Source of the DNA: JAUVRX01 sp049664225
GTDB taxonomy: Bacteria; Acidobacteriota; Thermoanaerobaculia; Multivoradales; JAHEKO01
DNA: 64,000 bases
Assembly: GCA_049664225.1 (NCBI GenBank)
Contig: JBATEX010000205.1
Span: forward strand, 6,523 to 70,522
Direction of reading: 5' to 3'
Made by a program: the position numbers and the translations under genes. Positions 61,070 to 64,000 of this stretch are shown piece after piece (the stretch's first letter is position 1; every line of letters starts with the position of its first letter). The notes beneath the pieces were generated by a model that saw only the letters and a list, made by a program, of their open reading frames with translations, did no database searches and was not told the origin of the DNA.

Positions 61070-61195
61070 TTACTCGAGTTCGGTTTTCCGGCGGCGGTGA
61101 ACGAGGCTCAACGCGTAGGCGATCAGACCCGCCGCAGTGATGCTATAGGCTGCAACAACGTAGCTCCAACCACCGACGATAACGCCATCAGACAT
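61070..61195 (-). CDS. ccmD: Heme exporter subunit CcmD
   Basis: The product is 41 residues: MSDGVIVGGWSYVVAAYSIT, then AAGLIAYALSLVHRRRK and a short tail. It has the WSYVVAAYSI single span and basic end typical of CcmD. It overlaps the ccmC stop by 8 bp and fills the expected slot between ccmC and ccmE. Confidence 0.92.
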   Translation of the reverse strand: MSDGVIVGGWSYVVAAYSITAAGLIAYALSLVHRRRKTELE

Positions 61196-61889
61196 TGCTC
61201 GATCCTCCCACGGGAGCCAGACGCTCCGGTTCCGCTACCTGGTCCTGATGCCTCCTGTCGAGCTCCAATCTGGCCCGCTGCGCCATCATCCAGACGGCGA
61301 TGAACAGGATTGCGAAAGCGTTGATCCGCAACGGCACGATCATCATGGGTGCGACCGTGTCCGGAGTTGACTGTACCTGATGGAGGCTTCGCCACCAGCG
61401 GACGCAGAAATAGACCAGCGGGACATCGACGAAGGCTACGATGGTGGCAATTGCCGTCCAGGTTGCCCGCCTGCCCGAATCGTGCACGAAGGAGCGCAGT
61501 GCCAGAACTCCGGCAAATAGCAGAAGCAAGATGAGCGAGGTCGTCAAGCGGACGTCCCAGTCCCACCATACTCCCCAGGTAGCCCGCGCCCAGATGCTTC
61601 CTTGGACGAGAAGCAGCGCGTTCAAGACGATACCCACCTCCACGGCTGCCGTCGTCATGGCGTCCCATTTTGCGCGGTGTGTCCACAGCGAGACAATGGC
61701 GAAGATGAAGGCGAGAGTGTAGAGCAGCATCGCGTTCCAGGCACAAGGCACGTGGACATACATGATGCGCTGCACCTCTCCCATGTACCGCTCGGCCGGT
61801 GCCACGAAGAGCCCGATGTAGCTGCCGACGAACAGCAGTAGCAGACCCAGGAGCCCGAGTCCCGAGTCCCATTTGAATTGGCGAGTCAT
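61188..61889 (-). CDS. ccmC: Heme exporter protein CcmC
   Basis: The product is 233 residues from ATG 61889 (GGAGG 4-5 nt upstream), with six spans. The WWD motif is WGVWWDWDVRLTTSLILLLL, and MYVHVPCAWNAM holds a heme-ligand His. It loads heme onto CcmE. A 531-residue extension of the frame through ccmB and ccmA is not coding. It overlaps ccmB by 4 bp. Confidence 0.95.
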   Translation of the reverse strand: MTRQFKWDSGLGLLGLLLLFVGSYIGLFVAPAERYMGEVQRIMYVHVPCAWNAMLLYTLAFIFAIVSLWTHRAKWDAMTTAAVEVGIVLNALLLVQGSIWARATWGVWWDWDVRLTTSLILLLLFAGVLALRSFVHDSGRRATWTAIATIVAFVDVPLVYFCVRWWRSLHQVQSTPDTVAPMMIVPLRINAFAILFIAVWMMAQRARLELDRRHQDQVAEPERLAPVGGSSNV

Positions 61890-62572
61890 ATGCCCTCCTC
61901 GATAGCGTGGGGGAAAAGCAGGCCACAAAGACTCCAGTAGATGATGGCGAAGCTCGCCAGTAGAGTGGCCCACGAACCGACCTGTGACATGGGGTCTCCC
62001 GTGAGAATCAGAGTGATGGACTTGACCGATCCCATGAGCACGGGAATGACCAGAGGAAACAGCAGTAGTGGCAGGAGCACATCCTGGCTCTGGAGACGGC
62101 TCGTCATGGCTGCATAGAGGGTCCCCGGAGCCGACAGGCCTGCCGCGGCCAAAGTCCACAAGCCGAGCAGCACCGCCAGCCCCGAGAGATCCAGCTGAAC
62201 GGAGTAGAGGATCAGTGCTACCGGGGTCAGGACCGGAGCGAGGAGCATGAGGAACAGGGTGTTGCTCAGGGTCTTGCCATAGTAGAGGGCTATTGGGTCC
62301 ACTGGCAACAGCAGCAGGCCCTCGATCGCTCGCTGCTCCTGCTCTACCCTGAAGCTCTCCGAGAGCCCCAGAGTCGAGCTCAACAGCAAAGCGAGAACCA
62401 GGAATCCTCCAGCTGCGGCGCGTAACAACGTGCTGTCCGGGCCCACGGCGAAGGAGAACAGCAACAGGGTGACGACACCGAACAGCAGGACGGAGATCAG
62501 CCGACCCTTGCCCCGCCACTCCAGCAGCAGGTCCTTGCGCACCACCGTGATGATCTGACCGATCAGATTCAT
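61886..62572 (-). CDS. ccmB: Heme exporter protein CcmB
   Basis: The product is 228 residues from ATG 62572, which overlaps the ccmA stop (ATGA). It has six spans, with the family segments VVRKDLLLEWRGKGRL and GLLLLPVDPIALYYGKTLSN. It is the membrane partner of CcmA in the ABC complex that releases holo-CcmE. Confidence 0.95.
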   Translation of the reverse strand: MNLIGQIITVVRKDLLLEWRGKGRLISVLLFGVVTLLLFSFAVGPDSTLLRAAAGGFLVLALLLSSTLGLSESFRVEQEQRAIEGLLLLPVDPIALYYGKTLSNTLFLMLLAPVLTPVALILYSVQLDLSGLAVLLGLWTLAAAGLSAPGTLYAAMTSRLQSQDVLLPLLLFPLVIPVLMGSVKSITLILTGDPMSQVGSWATLLASFAIIYWSLCGLLFPHAIEEGI

Positions 62573-63279
62573 ACGGTCGTTCCCACCTGGTCCAACAGCT
62601 CGGATCCGGTGCCCTGCCAGAGCATCTGTCCTTCTTGGAGGAGGATCGCCCGATCGCACATCTTCGAGGCGCGGGGCAGATTGTGGGAGGCCAGAACGAC
62701 GGTCTTGCCGGCGGAGCGGTAGCCTTCGATCCATTCCTCGATGAGATTCTGCCCGGCGGCGTCGAGGGCTGAGAAGGGCTCATCGAGCAGCACGAGCTTG
62801 GGCTCCTCGAGCCTGGTGCGAAGCAGGGTGAGTCGTTTTCGCATGCCGGCGGAGAACCCCCCTACGGCGTAGTCCCTGCGCTCATCCAGATCCACTTCTC
62901 GCAAGAGCTCGATAGCCTGGGCCTCGGGTAGCTCCGCCCCTCTGAGGCGAGTCCAGACCTGGAGCATTTCCAGAGCCGTCAGTTGAGAGTACAAGTAGTT
63001 GTCGTGTCCGACGAGGGTTAGCGTTCGGCGGCAGGCCAGCTTCTCCTGATCCGGATCCATCCCGTAGATCGTCAGGTTGCCCTGTGTCGGCTTGTAGAGG
63101 CCGGCAATCAGTCTCAATAGCGTAGTCTTGCCTGAACCGTTGGCGCCGGCCAGCAACAACACCTCTCCGGGCCGCACCTGCAGATCGCAGTGGGCCAGGG
63201 CCCACTGGCGCCCAAATCGCTTGCCCAGCTTCGAGGTCTGGACTGCAAGGGTAGCTGAGTCTGCGGCGCGGAGAGACAT
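62569..63279 (-). CDS. ccmA: Heme exporter ATP-binding protein CcmA
   Basis: The product is 236 residues from ATG 63279 (weak ribosome site). It has Walker A LLLAGANGSGKTTLLRLIAG, signature VGGFSAGMRKRLTLLRT, Walker B KLVLLDEPFSALD and an H-loop ASHN. It is the ATPase of the CcmABCD complex and the first gene of the nine-gene ccm operon. Confidence 0.94.
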   Translation of the reverse strand: MSLRAADSATLAVQTSKLGKRFGRQWALAHCDLQVRPGEVLLLAGANGSGKTTLLRLIAGLYKPTQGNLTIYGMDPDQEKLACRRTLTLVGHDNYLYSQLTALEMLQVWTRLRGAELPEAQAIELLREVDLDERRDYAVGGFSAGMRKRLTLLRTRLEEPKLVLLDEPFSALDAAGQNLIEEWIEGYRSAGKTVVLASHNLPRASKMCDRAILLQEGQMLWQGTGSELLDQVGTTV

Positions 63280-63456
63280 GACTTTAGACTGTGATTGGCG
63301 GGGCTCGGGCCGGAGATGGACAGCGCTTGGACAACTACCCAATCTGGACCCGTTGCAGGTGGGCTTCGGCCGCCAACTCTAGCAGACTCCCCGGTGCCGG
63401 CGACAGGTGTCAGGAATGCAAGAAGCATGCTATCAACGCCAACGAAGTGTCATAGC

Positions 63457-64000
63457 ATGTGGGCCGTGACCGTCAAACGACTCTCGGTTGTCTGGATCCT
63501 GGTCCTGGCCTCGTGCAGCGGGGCACCGCCCCCGGAGACGACCGTCGAGAGTTACACCTGGGAAGTTGCCGATTTGCAGGAGCGCGGAATGCTCCTGTTG
63601 TTGGAGGACCGGCGGCAATTCGACCCATTCGCGGTACAGATGACGCGCCAAGCTGACATGGAGTTGCGCGTCGATTTGGCAGAGGCCTTGGGGAGGGTCG
63701 GCGACCCTCGGGGATTGCCGACCTTGCAGGAGCTGTTGGTGGATCCGGAGGCCGTCGTTCGCCGCGCCGCGGCATTCGGACTCGGACTTCTCGGCGATGC
63801 AGGGGGTATCGATCCTCTTCTACGGGCCGTGACGGACCCGGACCGGAATACGGGCGCACGGGCAGTGGCATCACTGGCCCGCCTAGAGGCCGACTTCCAG
63901 CAGGTGATCGTGGCGTTGCAAGAGCTGCCGCCTGAAGAGTCCTGGCCGCGGTTGCTGCCCTCCCTGTTCAGGTATCCCAATCACGAGACCTTCTCTACGG
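63457..64000 (+). CDS. HEAT-repeat lipoprotein, cut by the right edge
   Basis: ATG 63457 (in-frame ATG at 63427 is also possible) opens a frame with no stop before the window end, about 181 codons. The lipoprotein signal ends in VLASC (Cys 20). HEAT/PBS-lyase-type repeats follow: LRVDLAEALGRVGDPRGLPT, VRRAAAFGLGLLGDAGGIDP, ARAVASLARLEAD. Such scaffolds bind proteins; the partner is unknown. It is divergent from ccmA. Confidence 0.8.
   Translation, partial: MWAVTVKRLSVVWILVLASCSGAPPPETTVESYTWEVADLQERGMLLLLEDRRQFDPFAVQMTRQADMELRVDLAEALGRVGDPRGLPTLQELLVDPEAVVRRAAAFGLGLLGDAGGIDPLLRAVTDPDRNTGARAVASLARLEADFQQVIVALQELPPEESWPRLLPSLFRYPNHETFST

Noticed and set aside
61890..62783. N-terminal extension of ccmC to 531 codons
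   Set aside because: The extra part reads through ccmB and ccmA in the wrong frame; ATG 61889 has a good ribosome site.

Overview
The window is a dense, GC-rich stretch of bacterial chromosome with about 60 protein genes and no rRNA, tRNA, CRISPR array or phage. The cell is a diderm: there is a PilQ secretin, a LolA carrier, many lipoproteins and a complete System I cytochrome c maturation set. Type IV pili with PilS/PilR, DUF4388 and roadblock/TPR proteins, c-di-GMP-type riboswitches and secreted proteins ending in an FETGD-type motif fit Acidobacteriota (perhaps near Thermoanaerobaculia). That placement is an inference from gene content, not a phylogeny.

Layout. 1-5.4 kb, minus strand: a secreted-protein island. 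Two exported proteins (one cut by the left edge, one a seven-blade FG-GAP propeller) each lie behind a GEMM-I (c-di-GMP-I class) riboswitch. Between them is a two-gene membrane cassette bracketed by 45-bp direct repeats. A DGSG-repeat exported protein follows. 5.5-9.2 kb: moeA, a DUF4388 protein, and an unusual FmdB zinc-ribbon/metalloprotease fusion. 9.5-15.2 kb, minus: pilT-pilC-pilS-pilR. 15.3-21 kb, minus: a lipoprotein, a GCS2-like ligase carrying CBS domains, and pntA-pntA2-pntB. 21.2-29.1 kb, plus: DCC protein, tmk-holB, a DsbA-type lipoprotein, a PLP decarboxylase, then manC-trmB-epimerase. 29.2-32.7 kb, minus: HD phosphohydrolase, dicarboxylate symporter, folK with no standard start codon, and a zinc-ribbon protein.

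32.9-40.5 kb, plus: lolA, tgt-yajC-secD-secF and a bifunctional RelA/SpoT enzyme. rpmB is convergent. 41.1-49.4 kb, plus: pilMNOPQ followed by three lipoproteins with Ig-like, TIG or PKD folds. 49.5-53 kb: TPR, roadblock, accB, accC. 53-56.1 kb: a 185-bp MITE-like element that overlaps the accC stop codon, an NSS-family symporter with a 42-residue MetS-like partner, aroK and a metallophosphoesterase. 56.2-63.3 kb, minus: ccmABCDEFGHI. The right edge cuts a HEAT-repeat lipoprotein.

Together the genes cover surface biology (pilus machine, secretin, envelope lipoproteins, Sec and Lol export), respiration (cytochrome c maturation, transhydrogenase) and core housekeeping. The least ordinary parts are the riboswitch-controlled secreted proteins, the FmdB-protease fusion, the MITE-like element, and a family of intergenic palindromes with an 8-bp-period G-rich tail seen at three places.
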